Part shown: positions 11,393-23,819 of the stretch, in pieces
Position numbering within the stretch: the first letter of the stretch is position 1
Layout of the letters: every line of letters begins with the position of its first letter
Source: Lumbricus terrestris
Taxonomy: Eukaryota > Annelida > Clitellata > Crassiclitellata > Lumbricidae
DNA: 64,000 bases
Assembly: GCA_949752735.1 (NCBI GenBank)
Contig: OX457041.1
Coordinates: forward strand, 25,754,576-25,818,575
Reading direction: 5' to 3'
Made by a program: the position numbers and the translations under genes
The notes under the pieces: model-generated
Seen by the model: only the letters and a program-made list of their open reading frames with translations
Database searches by the model: none
Told to the model about the DNA's origin: nothing

Positions 11393-11890
11393 TGATTTAG
11401 ACGTACATTCCAAAGATGCGTACATGCTATCGTGAAAATAACTTTTTGCTTGGAAAGATCTCGAGGGAATGGACACAGCTATATTCTATGCTTTGAAGTG
11501 TTTGTTAATGTTTGTTTGGAGTCTGTTATATGTGTTTACCATCAGAGGGGAATGTACAGTGAAGTTGGAGGAAACTGTTTAATTGAAATGGTTTTGAATG
11601 TTTTGTCGAGGAAGTTAAAAGCATTTAAAAAAAAATACTTTCTTTTATCCAAGATAAGTTAATCTTTTGGAAAAGAAAGTATTGCGGAATGGCTACATCT
11701 AGTTAGTTATATTATTAGCTTTCTTATCATTATTATACGTGACTTAGGAATAATTTTATTTTTATTTTATACCTGAGGTAAGCGTACTCCTTAGGAGTAA
11801 AAAATCATGCTCAAGTTTTTATTTTTTCTTGTTGTGGTTATTAGATTTCCCCAGCAGGGTGATCCTTTCATAATAAAAATATTAGGTTAG
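11393..11890 (+). other. GLMP: Probable GLMP 3' UTR with polyadenylation signal
   Basis: AT-rich non-coding DNA free of recognisable mobile elements follows the stop. An AATAAA hexamer is at 11872-11877. The true cleavage site cannot be seen; transcripts could extend further. Confidence 0.45.
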
Positions 11891-12602
11891 GAGTCTGTGC
11901 GTTGTATTATTATTATTATTGTCTTCATCATCGTTATTATTGCTTTAAAAGGTAGAAATGGTTCTGAATTTACACAATTTTGGAGTATGAGGAGAATGTG
12001 TCTGGAAAAATATTCTTTGTTCTTTTTAGTGTGGTCAGAAATTGTTGCTATTGAAAATTTGTGGGAATAGTAATAATGTAATAATGGAAATGTGTTGATG
12101 TGCATCTGAAGTGTGACTTATACAGATATGGTTTTTAAAGCTTTCTTAGGGGACGATTGTAAAGGTAGACTGTTAGGTTAGAAGATCTAATGGCCTGGAT
12201 TGACCAACAGAGTTGATGGAGAATTTTTCATAATTATTTGCTTAAAATTGTGTTCTAAGATCTTAACCTCCAGTGCAATTAACGTAAAAATTGATATCAA
12301 GTGTTACAAAAATTCTTAGCTAAAGAAGTACTCTATGAAGGATAAACTATTTTCTACCATTTGAGATGCTGAACTTGCTCATGGGTGGGGTCAGAGTGTT
12401 AAAGTACTTGGCTTTAAAATCCATTTTTATGATGGGTGAAATTGAATGTTGTTGTTCCTTATGAATTTATAAAGCTTATTTGAAAAACTGTGTACAAAAC
12501 AACTCTTCAGAACCACTTTACATAGTTGTATATAACCGAGGGTGTCTCAAGTGCATATTAGTATAGCGAGGTGTTCCAAGCACGCTGTGTAATAGAGTGC
12601 AA
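11891..12602. other. AT-rich intergenic, nothing recognised
   Basis: Contains a short ATT microsatellite near 11908-11940. No coding signal and no clear mobile element. Confidence 0.5.
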
Positions 12603-12610
12603 CTTAGGAG

Positions 12611-12801
12611 CAGAGCTTTTTTAAAGGAATTTTTAGAACTGCGTGACTTCTTTCCCTTCCCATCTTCTAGTAAATTACTTGCAATCTGGGACAACGACCC
12701 TTTTTTACTATTTCTAGCTACACAGAAGTGCTTATACGACTGCACAAATTCATTTAGAATGACGCATTTTCTGTATGACTGTGTGCTAAAAAAAAGCTCT
12801 G
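12611..12801. mobile_element. hAT-like MITE, family B (CAGRGCTTTTTT ends), copy 1
   Basis: Begins CAGAGCTTTTTTAAAGG and ends AAAAAAAAGCTCTG, with a degenerate 8-bp duplication (CTTAGGAG/CTCCGGAG). The body matches the copies at 14438-14642 and 29507-30685. Confidence 0.8.
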
Positions 12802-12849
12802 CTCCGGAGGGAGAGTCACATTATAAAATTACCACTGATGTATTTGAAC

Positions 12850-13950
12850 CTATTGTTAGTTGCAATGGCTACTGATCAGTAAAGAACTATAACATAATAG
12901 AAAAGCAACGTTCCATATTATTTTCAAGATAAGGAATTTTTTTAAAGTTGGTTGATCTTGTGTGGAGGTGCTTGATTCATGCTTGGCACAGGGCACAATA
13001 GGCTTGTTGTGGTTCTGTCTTTGCTATAATATTGTACAGTAAAAAACATATACCAGGATAAGCTGCATAAAAAGGAAACTCCTTATAAACATTGACTAGT
13101 ATGCGCAAGGTATGGTGATATTTGTATATATACAGTGTGTGTGTATTATATCCATATTAATCCCCAATATTGTGAAGTATGTAACGCAATGCTGCAATCT
13201 TGCAAATTGTTAGGCTATTGTAAACTGAATGTGTGCAAAGTTTTTGTGGTTATTGGCATTTTGACAAGAATCCAACTTGTAGACCTCCTAAGATCGTTCT
13301 TTAAATGTTAAGTGCATTGTAACGCATTGTAAAGCTATCGTCTTTCTATTTTCAAACATTGCTTAACGTTAACTCGATTTCACATAGTCTTCGTGCAACT
13401 GGTTTATTTCATTGCATCTTTATGAATTATTGTCTATGTACTGCTAGTTAGCATTTCACTGCTTATCATAATTCTGTATGTTTTTATGTTCTTGTATTAT
13501 GTTAATTAGTGTTTTTTTGTAACTTGGTAAGCATGTTGACTTTTTGTATATGCACTGTTTTTCTGCATCCTTCGTACAAATTTGAGCCGTTTCAATCCAA
13601 AATGATTTTGACAATGTTTTGGGACGAGTTTGTTTACGAGATTACTAGCCGAAAATTTAGTGAATTTATCTAGAATTAAACTATTAATTTGACTTTGTTA
13701 TTACCATCAATTAAAGCTTGAAGTCAGATTTGGATGACTTCTATGGTGCCATTATCATCAGTCCAAGATGTCAATAGGTGATCACTAAAAATTAAATTTA
13801 CTGTGGAATCGAGATCCATTGTGGAAGTGTCATTATCCTTATGCATAAACCTTGTAGGGTGATGTAGACTATACCTGCTATATTTACCCATGTAATTCTA
13901 GATTAATCATTACTCTACATAAAAGCTGTATATATAATAGTTGCCCATAT
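12850..13950. other. Intergenic, AT-rich, nothing recognised
   Basis: No ORF with homology and no repeat structure seen. Confidence 0.5.
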
Positions 13951-13958
13951 ATCATTCG

Positions 13959-14020
13959 TTGATTTTGAACGCTCCGTATAACACATTGGCTTCCACTGAA
14001 GATACATGCCATCTGGCGTT
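13959..14020 (-). pseudogene. GLMP: Perfect inverted 62-bp copy of part of GLMP exon 5
   Basis: The reverse complement of 13959-14020 equals 10427-10488 with no mismatch. It stops abruptly at both ends (13958 and 14021 differ), has no intron sequence and no visible target duplication, and lies about 2.57 kb past the GLMP stop. Confidence 0.9.
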
Positions 14021-14437
14021 ACCCACAATCATCCCTATGTCTGGATGGGTTTGTGTATATAATTATATATATTATATATATTATAATGAATGTGGGATTT
14101 CTTATGTAGTTATTAAAGATGTATACTGGTATACTTAAAATTATGTAGGCTTATCACCGGTCCTCGACTAAACTATTCTATTCAAAATGCAGTACAACAA
14201 ATAGAATGTTACATCAGTTAACAAAACAATTCTCAGGGAACAAGAAGGGTCTGAAATGTCGGGTCTATTGCATTGTAATGTAACTTCAAGAATTTCTTAG
14301 CAGCCAAAGGAACCATGCACGTCAGAGACCTGCTATTCGCCGACACCATATCAGATCAAGTCCGCAAACCAAAGACCTGCCTTGCTCGTTTTTGCGCCAG
14401 AGCAAAATCTAAGGATGTCGAGTCGTGTAGACCTCAT

Positions 14438-14642
14438 CAGGGCTGTTTTTAAGGAATTTTGGGAACTACACAAGCCCTTCTTTCTTTTCCCATCCTCCAT
14501 GGTAAATTACTTTCAATCGGATGACAATGACCTTTTTGCTAATTTTAACTGCACAGAACTTGTGACAGAAGTGCTTCTACAGCTGCACAAATCCATTTAG
14601 AACTGCACATTTTGTGTACAACTGCACGTTAAAAAAGCCCTG
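14438..14642. mobile_element. hAT-like MITE, family B, copy 2
   Basis: CAGGGCTGTTTTTAAGG to TTAAAAAAGCCCTG, target duplication GACCTCAT/GACCTCAG (7 of 8). The shared body includes AACTGCACATTTTGTGTACA. Confidence 0.85.
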
Positions 14643-14650
14643 GACCTCAG

Positions 14651-15538
14651 GAGATGTAATGATGTTACGGTGGTAAACGGTGATGATAGTGGTGCACATA
14701 ATTTTAGTCATCGGTCACATGGGGGCGTATCTAGTTACATCATAACGTGATACTCCAGCAGCTTGTACTCCGCAGTGATATCGATTCCTTGGCGCACTTG
14801 CGCTGACCTTGGCGCAATTGTCAGACGCCGCGACCATAATATAATTAGGTTATCATAGAACGCAGATATAAAAGAAAGTTATAGGAGAGAGCGAACAAGT
14901 GCGTCATCGATTTTACGGATTGCAATTAGGCCTAAGCGACGACTGCAACAGGTAACTACAAAAGCAAAAATAGAACAAATAGTTTGGAATTTAATATATT
15001 CATAGGCCTATGCAGGTGCTGAAGACGTCATAGCGAGTTAGATCATAGATGCGATTGAGTTTGAATAAAATATTAGGCCTACGCACAAGGTCTGTGTCGG
15101 TGATTTAGTGGGTAGGGTCCTGCGAAGACCTATGCAACAAGTTGGTTTAACCCGGTATCAAATCACCAATTCATTATTTATTGGGAAGTCAATAGGCCTA
15201 TGCATTTATGCTAAATTTTATAGGACCTTAATGACTGCGATGGCCTAACTGCCCTAACACGTGCATGTTCACGTTATCCCATAGGCTGCTATTGGCCGTC
15301 TCCGCTTCTTTTCGATGACTCGTCTGATTTAAACCTGGCGCATCACACCATTTACTAGTTTTGACAACAGTTTAGGCTACCGTCAGAGGCAGTCGTCCAC
15401 TTATTTCCTATGCGTTATAGAACGACGTTAAAGTGAAGTTGTTATATATATATTTGATTATATCAAACGTTATTGTCGACTGTTATTCATGGGTAGGCCT
15501 ATGTTTTGTTTAAAGGCCATCATCTCTTTTCACTGTTG
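14651..15538. other. Intergenic stretch with repeated TAGGCCTA words
   Basis: No gene recognised. TAGGCCTA occurs near 14937, 15003, 15074, 15193 and 15494. Confidence 0.5.
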
Positions 15539-15760
15539 GTGCACGGTAGTCTAGTGGTTAGCGTGCTGGACTGCCAGGCGACAGGTCGGGGGTTCAAATC
15601 CCCGCCAGGGCAGAAATTTGTGTCGAGATTTCTGTGCACCAGCTGCACCCCTAGCCAACTCAGCTATGATGAGTACACAGACCGTATACTGTGGGTGGGA
15701 ATAATTATGAGAGGGTGAGGGAGAGGACTCGCCACATATACCCGCATATGCTGAGGTTAA
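15539..15760 (+). mobile_element. tRNA-derived SINE, second family
   Basis: tRNA-like head with box A-like TAGTCTAGTGGTTAGCG and box B GGTTCAAATCCCC. The unrelated body includes TACCCGCATATGCTGAGG. Not a functional tRNA: the acceptor and anticodon stems do not pair well. Confidence 0.7.
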
Positions 15761-16069
15761 GAAAATGAAGTCGCTAACACTTGATGCTCATGTGGACTGT
15801 CTCATGACTATAACTGAAAGGACTGCTCTTCTCTTTTCAAGTACAATTGGGTATACTAATTCACGGGTTGCCACACTATAACATACTGGTATATATGATA
15901 CTGTAGGCCTATATACATTATACATACCGCCAAGGGTTAATAATTTATTTGATGAAAAAGTGCTGATATTGTTTTCTGTATTAATGGGTTACTCACATGA
16001 GTATATGTCTGCTGTGCAATGCAGTGTGTATACAGTATAGGCCCTATATGTATGGACCTATATATATAC

Positions 16070-16163
16070 CTAGAGATTTTGTTTTGATTAAGCACCTGTG
16101 AATAATCTGGTTCCCGCAACTTTGCTTTTGTGGGCGCTGTAGAAGTCTCGAGATTACGATTAT
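16070..16163 (+). mobile_element. Retroelement 3' tail, family T1, copy 2
   Basis: GATTAAGCACCTGTGAATAA, GCTTTTGTGGGCGCTGTAGA and CTCGAGATTACGATTATG, as in the copy at 6400. Confidence 0.7.
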
Positions 16164-17540
16164 GATGTAGGCTACCCGTGCGGATAGTTTTAGTCAGGTA
16201 TTATACACACTGATATTTGCTGACAAGCTCTTGACTTAGGCCTATAACCTTTTGACAGTATAGGACGGTTAGGACCTACTGATTCATTCTGATAAAAATC
16301 AATGTTGCCTGCCTGTGTGCAGCTGTCTATATTTGGGCTGCAAGTTATATACGGATGTGAAGCATTGCAACTTCCAGCTTTGCAAAACTGCATCCACATT
16401 ATTTTGATCAAGCTGTCAATTTGCCATGACTCTTTAAAATGGTGTATGTAAATATTTTGACATTTTATGCCGTGCCTTTAGACCTCCGGGTCACCTCCCA
16501 AATGAGCATCTTTCGGCACATGCACATGTTCATTATCTACACTTTCCTACACGCTTCTCTCCATGTGCTCAATAATGGGCAACTTTCACTCCCAGGAGTC
16601 AGTGTCAGGTAGCCTATAGTCATACTGTAAGTCATACACTAAGTCATCATTCTAGATTAAAACATTGTAAGGTTGTTCTCGGTTGTATTGTGAAGTTCTG
16701 TCAAATGCTTCAAGGCACACACACTGTTGTGCCTCATAACTGCCCCACATTTGTTTATAGTCTTATGGTTACTATTATTCAATGTTTATCCACACCAAGT
16801 GTGTACCTTTGCAGGCTTATTTTACATGTGCAAAGTAGTACCACGATTATTTTTAAATGCATGTCACAGTATTGTGCATATATTACGGGTATTGTAGGGT
16901 TCATAATTGTGGTTTTTAATTTAATTTATTGTGATTGGTAATTTTAATTTATTGTTAATACTTAACACTACAGAACTGGTATAATATGTGACCTAATGTT
17001 GTTTCTGTGACTGGACAGCAGCCCTTTAATTCTCCGTGAAAGTAATTTTTTTTGTAAATATTTGTTTAAGATTGCTATAGGCTATACGCAATTTATAGAT
17101 AGTAGGTCTGTGTGTTGTAAGATAAGCGATTTTCTTATCACCAGTATCAGACAAACTCGGCGCTTAGCTCTGATCATATATGTTAACCTGGTGGGTGGAG
17201 ATGTATAGTGTATGCAGTATTTGAGGAAACATTTGAAACGGCATTTAATTATAAAACGAATTTCGGTACGGTTAATTCAGATTAATGCATTTTCTTTTGT
17301 TTAACATGCATAGCGAATGAATTTGGCAAGGTTCTACGGAACTATGTAGTAATACCGGTAAATATATTTGCAAATATCAGTGTATGAAGTAAACAATACA
17401 GTAGAACAATTAGTACATGGTAAGAGAAAGTAGGCCTACAGAGATAATTACTTCTTGCATTTGTACCAGTGTCAATTAATTCTGCAGATATTTTGTTACA
17501 CTGTTGAGAAAAATGTTATCAGCAATAACAAAGCATAGCG
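16164..17540. other. Intergenic, AT-rich, nothing recognised
   Basis: No coding homology and no transposon ends seen. Confidence 0.5.
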
Positions 17541-17548
17541 AAGTAGTA

Positions 17549-17702
17549 GGGAAGCCCATAGGTGACATGCGATTGTTTTTATTTATCTAGTGCGCACTAG
17601 AAAACTATCTAGTGCGCACTAGATAGTATCTAGTGCGCACTAGATACTATCTAGTGCGCACTAGATAAATAAAAATAATCGCATGTCACCCATGGACTTC
17701 CG
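17549..17702. mobile_element. Fold-back element with four TCTAGTGCGCACTAGA palindromes
   Basis: Arms GGAAGCCCATAGGTGACATG and CATGTCACCCATGGACTTCC enclose ATTTATCTAGTGCGCACTAG in both orientations. The whole 154 bp is one long inverted repeat with four 16-bp palindromes in its centre. No certain target duplication. Confidence 0.75.
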
Positions 17703-18008
17703 TAAAGTAGCCTACTTAGCACCACCAAAGTTTAAGTTCACATTACATGAAGGGGACTATAGTTTAAGTCATAGTTCAATATAACCGTCCCTGGTACTGC
17801 TTACCAGTTGCCAGCTGTATGGCTGCAAAGTATACAGGACCTCGAGCATCTGATAATAATCTGGTTCTTGTTACTGGACCATATTTGTCAGTGTGCACAG
17901 AAGGTCAGTTGGAATTGAACTTATTACTGATAATTTTGCATCAAGTAATAAGTGTTCACTCCAACAAACTGAAGAAGAAATTTAACTCAGGTTATTGCTG
18001 AACTCAAT

Positions 18009-18040
18009 CAATCAATCAATCAATCAATCAACTAATCAAT
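18009..18040. repeat. (CAAT)n microsatellite
   Basis: Seven or so units of CAAT after a non-coding stretch. Confidence 0.9.
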
Positions 18041-18477
18041 CCTTGTTGGCCACCACAATAGTTATACAAGCATGTAGTTTACAAAATTTGTATGCAGAAA
18101 ATGAATACCGGTACATCGAAAACCTCTGCTTCTATGGCATAAAAGTCTAAACAGAAGTAGGCCTACATACGGGTCATCGTTATTATCTTCTTTGTGAAAA
18201 AGTGCCTACTGGACACTTCTTGAATCAGAATTGGCTTTCTAATTCCTTGACCCTGAGGTGCTGCTTTCTCAACATCACATTCTTTTGCACATAAATCAAT
18301 GAAAACAATGTTGTAAGTAACCGATGTTCTATTGTTACTCTAGTGCTTCAGACTTGTGTTGTGTTCTACAAGTCTTTGACTTTGAATCCCTTCTGCTGGA
18401 GACGGTGACCTTTATATATATATATATAAGACTTATCCAGGTCTTCTTCTTTAATGACAATTGTTTCCGAGTTGTAT

Positions 18478-18577
18478 ATATAGCTGGGCTGGGAGCGCCT
18501 CTGAGTAGTTTCTTGAAGGGGCGCTATATAAATGCTAATAATGAATGAATGAATGAATATATATATATATATATATA
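18478..18577 (+). mobile_element. LINE 3' tail with (GAAT)n and (TA)n
   Basis: GCTGGGAGCGCCTCTGAGTA, GGGGCGCTATATAAATG, then GAAT and TA repeats. Confidence 0.7.
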
Positions 18578-19176
18578 ATGTCATAGCTCAAGATATGCAG
18601 TGTCAGATGCATACATTATTCATGGTGCATTAGTTTAAATGTTTTCAACCCTTGCTAGATAAGCATTATACACTAAACACCATAAGATAAATGCACAGAG
18701 CAACTTTTGTCACATCTTTAAGTCCAATTTCGAGTTACAGGCAGGAATTATACATAATTATATGAGCGTGATAATTAGCTGGTACCGTATGTCTTTGCTA
18801 GAAGAATCTCCTCTGTGCAGTATGGGGTATGGACACTCATTGCTGTTTCCTTAACAGAGGAGGCAGAGAGCAATGGTGTTATACTCCTTACCTGACTCTC
18901 CGGATCTTGACCCCCTGCCAGTGGCGTAGCAATAGGTTGTGCAGCTTGTGCAGTGCACAAGGGCCCCCGGCTGTTGAGGGCCCCCCGGCGGTCAGAGTCA
19001 ATTTTTATTCTAAGAATTACACAGAATGTGTCTACATGTAAGCTTATATCTATATGTACGGCGGTGGCGTTGCAATGGATTGTGCAGACTGCACTAGGGA
19101 CCCCTGGTGGTCAGAGTCAAGTTTTTACATTCAGAATATTCAGAATGTAATCCAGTCTACATGTAGGCCTACTGTA

Positions 19177-19883
19177 GGGGAAAGGCTTGTAATATGGGCT
19201 AGTGTGTAATATCCTCGACTGTTTCTCCCACCTACCATGTCTGCGGAGAGCTCTTACTGAGGGATACAATCCGTCCACCGATTTCAACTTCCTGTTTTGA
19301 ATGTGTCCCTATGCTCATAACCTCTGCACGAAACTATACAATGTTTTAGTTTTTATGTAGATTTCTTATAAAAAATTTCGAACTTCAGCAGCTGTTGTGT
19401 GGCTTAATATTTGAGTTATGTTATGCCTTTTGATCTCAGAAGGTAGAGAATTTCTTCATCATGTAAAAACGCAACTATCTTGATATTTAAAACTTTCGTT
19501 GATCACGCTATAACGGATTTCCCTAAGCATACCAGTGTGTGTAATATGGGCCAGTGATCGAATGTGTAATATGGGCTTCTGCCATTCATACAAGCACACA
19601 AAGTCGTGTAATATGGGCCACTTTCTGCACTAAGAAAAAAATGTTTTCAAATTTAACATGGCGGTCCATATTACACACAGGGTTGTGTAATATGGTGCAC
19701 TTTTCGTATTTATAAAAAAAATAATTTAAAAATTTATTTTAACAGATTAAAGAATAATTTCTTCATATTTGATCACAATTCACGCCAAGTATTGCCTGGA
19801 ATAAACGAAACGACGCATTCAACTACATCTGTACTGTAAAATAGTAAAGTTCCTTAGGGGGCCCATATTAGAAGCCCTTCCCC
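19177..19883. mobile_element. TA-flanked element (mariner-like ends) within the outer element
   Basis: Ends GGGGAAAGGCTTGTAATATG and CATATTAGAAGCCCTTCCCC with TA on both sides. TGTGTAATATGGGCC is repeated inside. No transposase. Confidence 0.7.
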
Positions 19884-19945
19884 TAGTGATCAGTGCTGAG
19901 GTGGTGGGGGATATTGACACCGAGCAGAGAAGCGCTTCGGAAACT

Positions 19946-22180
19946 CAGTGGCGGTTCTACCGGGGGGGCTGGGGGGGCTACAGCCCCCCCAGCTGAAAAG
20001 TTAGCCCCCCTAGATTTTCCTAGCCCCCCTATACAAATGTTAGCCCCCCCAGTTTAACGCTTAATCAGCTAGCTATATAATATTGCCTACAATGTCTGTT
20101 GGTACCAAGGGCCTTCTAAGTCACTAATGCTTAGATGCTGTTCTGTGAAGCTTTGGTACTGTAACACAGCAATAAATATCACCCTTCACATACCCCTGTA
20201 CTGTAGCTTCAATGAGAGTGCTCAGACACAAGCACAGTCATGTCTATCTATACTAATATAGCTGCCCTTCGACTACAGAGGACCCTTGAGGTGTTCAAGC
20301 GAAAGTGAGGAGCTAATAACGGCTTCGCTTCAGCGACTGAGATTAAGCCATACGCTAGCCCTTAATTACCCTGTATGCTGTAGTGACACCAGCTTCATCC
20401 TTAGCTCACGATGACAGCGGGGCGGCCACAGGCCTCAGATTCAGCAGCAGTGCAGCACAGATGGTCAGACAAGACCATCTGTCCAGATAAGATCCCATGT
20501 GTACTATAATAGTGTATACAGTATACTGTATACATGTGCATACATGGATGTACAAGCTGGACAGTGTGTACTAGAACCTATTTAGACATGAGTTATATGC
20601 TCAAAGCATGTGTTACAGTCAGGGGCTTCTATATATCTCCCCTAAGCAACCGGGCGCAATCCATTTTCTTCCCCCCTTTTCTGGACCGGCCTTCCTCTAT
20701 GTATGCAATATAATGCAATCTAGCGCATGCCCTCCTCTAGTGTGGGAAGGAAGGTTTGTTTGAAGAGGGACAAACGAGCATCCAGCAGACGATCACCGAA
20801 GCATGTGTAGCGCCGAGAAGTGACCTGGTATGGGGAGGGAATGTGCCCCTCCCCATAAGAAATTTTGCGATTTCCGCATTGCAATTTCAGCATTTTAAGC
20901 TGTCCTCTTAGGAAAATTACTCTACTGTTTCAGTGGAGGAATTGCTGCCAAAATTGGGCAGCCATATGTTTTGCGCCTCTGATCAGTGTGCACTCGAGAG
21001 GCGTTACATAAATTTTTAGAGCACAATGCAATACAATAAAATACAGTGTAGGTCCTACATTATAAGCCCACGTAATAATGATGTTGCTTTACTAAGTGTT
21101 CAAGGACAAAATTTGACAGTATGAAATTTGAAAGATAACATTGGAGAGAAGCCATTTAGGCCTTGTTGTACAAAATAGTATTTGTATTAACATTATTTTT
21201 CACTTATAATATGATGATATTATTTATTAAAATAGTTTTAAAAATAATTATAATCATGTAATAGAAAATTGTATAGTATATTATAGCTGTTATAGCAGTT
21301 CATGTAATTCAAAAATGCAGATAGTATAGCCTAACTAAAAACTCAAAGTGTATAAAGTGTATACATTTTGCTAAAAAAACTATTAGGCCTACCATTTTGT
21401 CCAAATTTATATGGAGGGGAAGTATTTTCTGGGGGAATCTTCCTTTACTATCTTCCTTTAGTGATGCCTAGATTGAACGCTGCCTTCCATGTCCGATCTT
21501 CCCCCCCAACCGACGTGAATTTTGGCTGTCTTCTGATTCCCCCCCCCTATTTTTCACTGGGCGCAAGCTGCGCCCGCCATGTATAGGGATAGAAGCCCCT
21601 GGTTACAGTTACAATAATGAATCAAGTGCAGTGCAACAGATCAGTTGAACATACAACATTTGTGCTCTGTGGATTCTTCAGAAGTTCTATGACATACAAC
21701 ATTCTTTAGGTACCCTTTGGCAGGGCATGCAAAAACTGCCCTTCTTAAGCATTTTGTACTGTCTTTTTAGAAAAGGTAAAAATATTGGTTTTGACAAAAG
21801 TTAAACATGATACGTTTTTCTTCGATGTGTTAATTTTAATCCTCAAAGAGAGAATGAGGTACGAGTCTTTCTCAGAACCTGTTGCACTGTTCTTGATTCA
21901 TCATTGTAACTGTAACTCATGGACACAAGCTTTGTGCAATGAAAAACTTATTTATTCATTCTTTCATTTTTTTCATTCACTAAAAATGTTTAGAAATCAT
22001 TCTATTTAGGCCTCTGGAATGTCAGTCAGATAGCCCACTATCACTTTTTATGTGAATATATTGCTGAAGCGGCCAACGGGAGCCAACACACTCAACTGCG
22101 TGAACATATACATCTATGGGACAGGAGGGGCTAATACAATTTTTAGCCCCCCCAGTCTAAAAAGTCTAGAACCGCCACTG
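19946..22180. mobile_element. hAT-like element, second layer
   Basis: Ends CAGTGGCGGTTCTACC and TCTAGAACCGCCACTG. Flanks CGGAAACT and CCGGGAAACT look like a decayed target duplication. GGGGGGCT/AGCCCCCC runs lie near both ends. Confidence 0.82.
20620..21601. mobile_element. hAT-like element, innermost layer
   Basis: Ends CAGGGGCTTCTATATATC and GGATAGAAGCCCCTG with a perfect 8-bp duplication GTTACAGT (20612-20619, 21602-21609). GGGCGC motifs sit near both ends. No transposase ORF recognised. Confidence 0.88.
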
Positions 22181-22748
22181 CCGGGAAACTATATATGATG
22201 GCATACCAGCGGCATTGCCAAAGGATCCAGGAACGAAGTCATCTCAATTAGTTTTGCGCAAGGGAATTCGCCCAGATGAACATTTTTACATTTCTGAATT
22301 TTTGGTTTCTTCTTTGAAACTTATCGTATCAACCGAGACTTGAGTCACATTAGGGCCTATACCAATTTATCATATTGTTTCTTTTTTAGTCAACTAACCC
22401 AACTGTTTGACAGAATTTAAGTGTGGATGATGATAATTCATAGCCTACGTCAACAGAGAAGAAACAATTTTTTGGTAAATTTTGTCAAGTACTGGAATTG
22501 AATTTTCTCTGGTAGCCTGAAGAAAAAGAAATGATTATGAAGACTAACGGGAGAAAATAATCAAAATTGTAAATGAGTTTATTTTTTTATTTAATTTCGG
22601 GTTCGAAATAATGCAAATAGAGCCCATCGAAAATGAGCCAGGCGTTTTTGCATAGCCTTTTTGCTTGAAATCGAAGAGGTTCAAGTCATGAAGGGGCCCA
22701 CCACCGAAGCCCTGCACAAGGGCCCCCAAAAACCTTGCTACGCCACTG

Positions 22749-22850
22749 CCCCCTGCCTATCGATTTTGTTTTGATTGAGCGCCTGTGAATAAGCTGGTTC
22801 CCGCGACTTGGCTTTTGTGGGCGCTGTAGAAATTTCGAGTTTACGATTAC
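22749..22850 (+). mobile_element. Retroelement 3' tail, family T1, copy 3 (right part)
   Basis: Continues the element cut at 18918: GAGCGCCTGTGAATAAGCTG, GGGCGCTGTAGAAATTTCGA. Confidence 0.75.
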
Positions 22851-23800
22851 AATTATGAGTTCATGCGTAGTGATTTAAAGTCTAATCAAATAAATCCAAA
22901 ACCATGAATTGATTTATGTAATGTAAGATAATGATGACAAATGATGTAGCCTATTGAATGATACATTTATGAAGATAGTCTAAAGTAGTCCTTGTTTGAA
23001 TTGGGCAAGCACGTAATATGCATGGTGTGGTTACTTTGCAACTGATGCTTTAGAAATGTCAAATTGTAATTGTAATAGTAAGCTCCAATTTCTAAAGTGC
23101 CACTGAAAGCAAGCGCAAGGCACTAAAGCTTATTCACTAGTGCTGCAAATGTCTTACTTTCTCAGTTAAGTGATCTGTTGACTTGAGCTCTGTGCCTGTT
23201 GTTCTTCGACTTCTGACTTGCCCTTGTGTGACGTATGATTATAATCAGTTTGAAAAGGTCCATGGTCTCTCTGTTGAGAACAGCTGGGCTTGATTGTCCA
23301 TGGTTATGTCCTCAGGTTAGTATATAATATGCTAAGAGACGTTCTGTACTGAAAGCAGACACTTTTGAGACCATTCATTTTTAAAACTTCACTCTACCAC
23401 TCTGGGTCTGACTTTCCTGATTATTGTTGTTTTTCAACTATTGTTATACCTTGACGGCCAGCTGAACTAAGAACTCACCTTTGCTCCATAACTTAATTGG
23501 CGGGGGGGGAACAGCTACTGTCAGCCGCTTCAGTTTGGTATACTGTTACCGGTTTGTTTACTTCTACTTAGACCCTTATTTTAGTACATTCTGCCATGGC
23601 ATTTCACCTCGACAATTGTTTATTGCTGTACTATGGCCTCCAAGCTAGCGAAATAGAATGCTACTGAACCAAGGTTTGTGCTCACTGTCTCATTGGCAAA
23701 TTTCCAAGTATGGTTATGTTTCGAACGGCATGCTGAAGGTTCTTTACTGGATTTCTATCTGCTAGTGCATCGAATGCAGGGTTACTTTCCTGGTTGGTGT
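22851..23800. other. Intergenic, nothing recognised
   Basis: No coding homology or transposon ends seen; a G-rich run at 23503-23511. Confidence 0.45.
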
Positions 23801-23819
23801 TGAAACCAGGGTATCACCC

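Larger units (their letters stand above)
18919..22748. mobile_element. hAT-like element, outermost of a nested block
   Basis: Ends CAGTGGCGTAGCAATAGG and CTTGCTACGCCACTG with a perfect 8-bp duplication CCCCCTGC (18911-18918, 22749-22756). It sits inside a T1 retroelement tail whose halves rejoin across it. A TIR-proximal piece is duplicated in tandem (about 18920-19055 and 19060-19170). No intact transposase was seen. Confidence 0.88.

Noticed and set aside
15539..15615. Possible true tRNA gene
   Set aside because: Boxes A and B are present, but acceptor and anticodon stems do not pair properly and a SINE-like body follows.
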